Assembly: GCA_944350065.1 (NCBI GenBank)
Contig: CALVOD010000093.1
Location: forward strand, 1-5,288
Origin: an uncultured Clostridia bacterium
Lineage (GTDB): Bacteria; Bacillota; Clostridia; Christensenellales; DTU072
Direction: 5' to 3'
Length of the DNA stretch: 5,288 nucleotides
In this document: positions 5,220 to 5,288 of the stretch, in pieces
Layout: the number at the start of each line of letters is the position of its first letter
Numbering within the stretch: position 1 is the first letter of the stretch
Position numbers and translations under genes: made by a program
The notes under the pieces: generated by a model
The model's input: the letters and a program-made list of their open reading frames with translations, nothing else
Databases searched by the model: none
Told to the model about the DNA's origin: nothing

Positions 5220-5248
5220 TTGTGTGGTATACCATAACCGAATATAAA
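5220..5248 (+). promoter_or_regulatory. Candidate plus-strand promoter at the right edge with a palindrome in its spacer
   Basis: TTGTGT (5220-5225), a 17-bp spacer and TATAAA (5243-5248) form a plausible sigma-A-like promoter pointing out of the window. The perfect 10-bp palindrome TGGTATACCA (5225-5234) overlaps the end of the -35 and the spacer, a common repressor position. No ribosome site or start codon is seen before the window ends, so the target gene is not visible. Confidence 0.4.
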
Positions 5249-5288
5249 TAAATATTACTTTTCGTGGAAACTTAACGGAAACGACGCG

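Noticed and set aside
74..5229. The 9-mer TGTGTGGTA in two promoter regions (82-74 minus, 5221-5229 plus)
   Set aside because: At the left it overlaps the extended -10 and at the right the candidate spacer; one shared 9-mer in AT/GT-rich promoter DNA is weak evidence for a common regulator.

Overview
The window looks like chromosomal DNA from a low-to-mid GC Firmicute, most likely an uncultured gut-type member of the Clostridia. This is inferred from AGGAGG-type ribosome sites, sigma-A-like promoters (TTGACT/TAGAAT), a BspA-type leucine-rich-repeat protein of the kind common in gut Firmicutes, and an ECF-like sigma factor. No tRNA, rRNA, CRISPR array, transposase or phage gene is visible. GC content is fairly even, so nothing marks the region as recently acquired.

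Layout from left to right. Positions 1-23 hold the first codons of a minus-strand gene that leaves the window; its ribosome site and promoter are visible. A 301-base intergenic stretch then carries divergent promoters. A plus-strand gene (325-1245) encodes a cytoplasmic-looking protein built of about nine BspA-type repeats, split by a charged linker. It converges on a three-gene minus-strand unit, and two hairpin terminators lie between them (1286-1372).

The three-gene unit reads, in transcription order: ECF-like sigma factor (3661-3074), secreted papain-like cysteine peptidase (3043-2195), and single-pass membrane protein with a small cytoplasmic N-terminus and a larger external domain (2141-1371). 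Gaps are 30 and 53 bases, so co-transcription is likely. A sigma-A-like promoter precedes the sigma gene. It is bordered by a 7-bp inverted repeat and three spaced AACCGC copies, which look like a regulatory site. The natural reading is a cell-surface signalling module: the membrane protein would be the anti-sigma factor, and the secreted peptidase would be part of the signal path or of the output. That reading comes from gene order and topology; the sequence alone does not prove it.

Upstream on the same strand is a separate minus-strand gene (5083-3860) with its own promoter and terminator. It encodes a three-pass membrane protein with a PH-like beta segment and a long helical, HEAT-like cytoplasmic tail. 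At the right edge a possible plus-strand promoter with a palindrome in its spacer may drive a gene beyond the window.

The most interesting unit is the sigma/peptidase/membrane-protein cassette. The remaining genes are recognisable only at the fold or family level.
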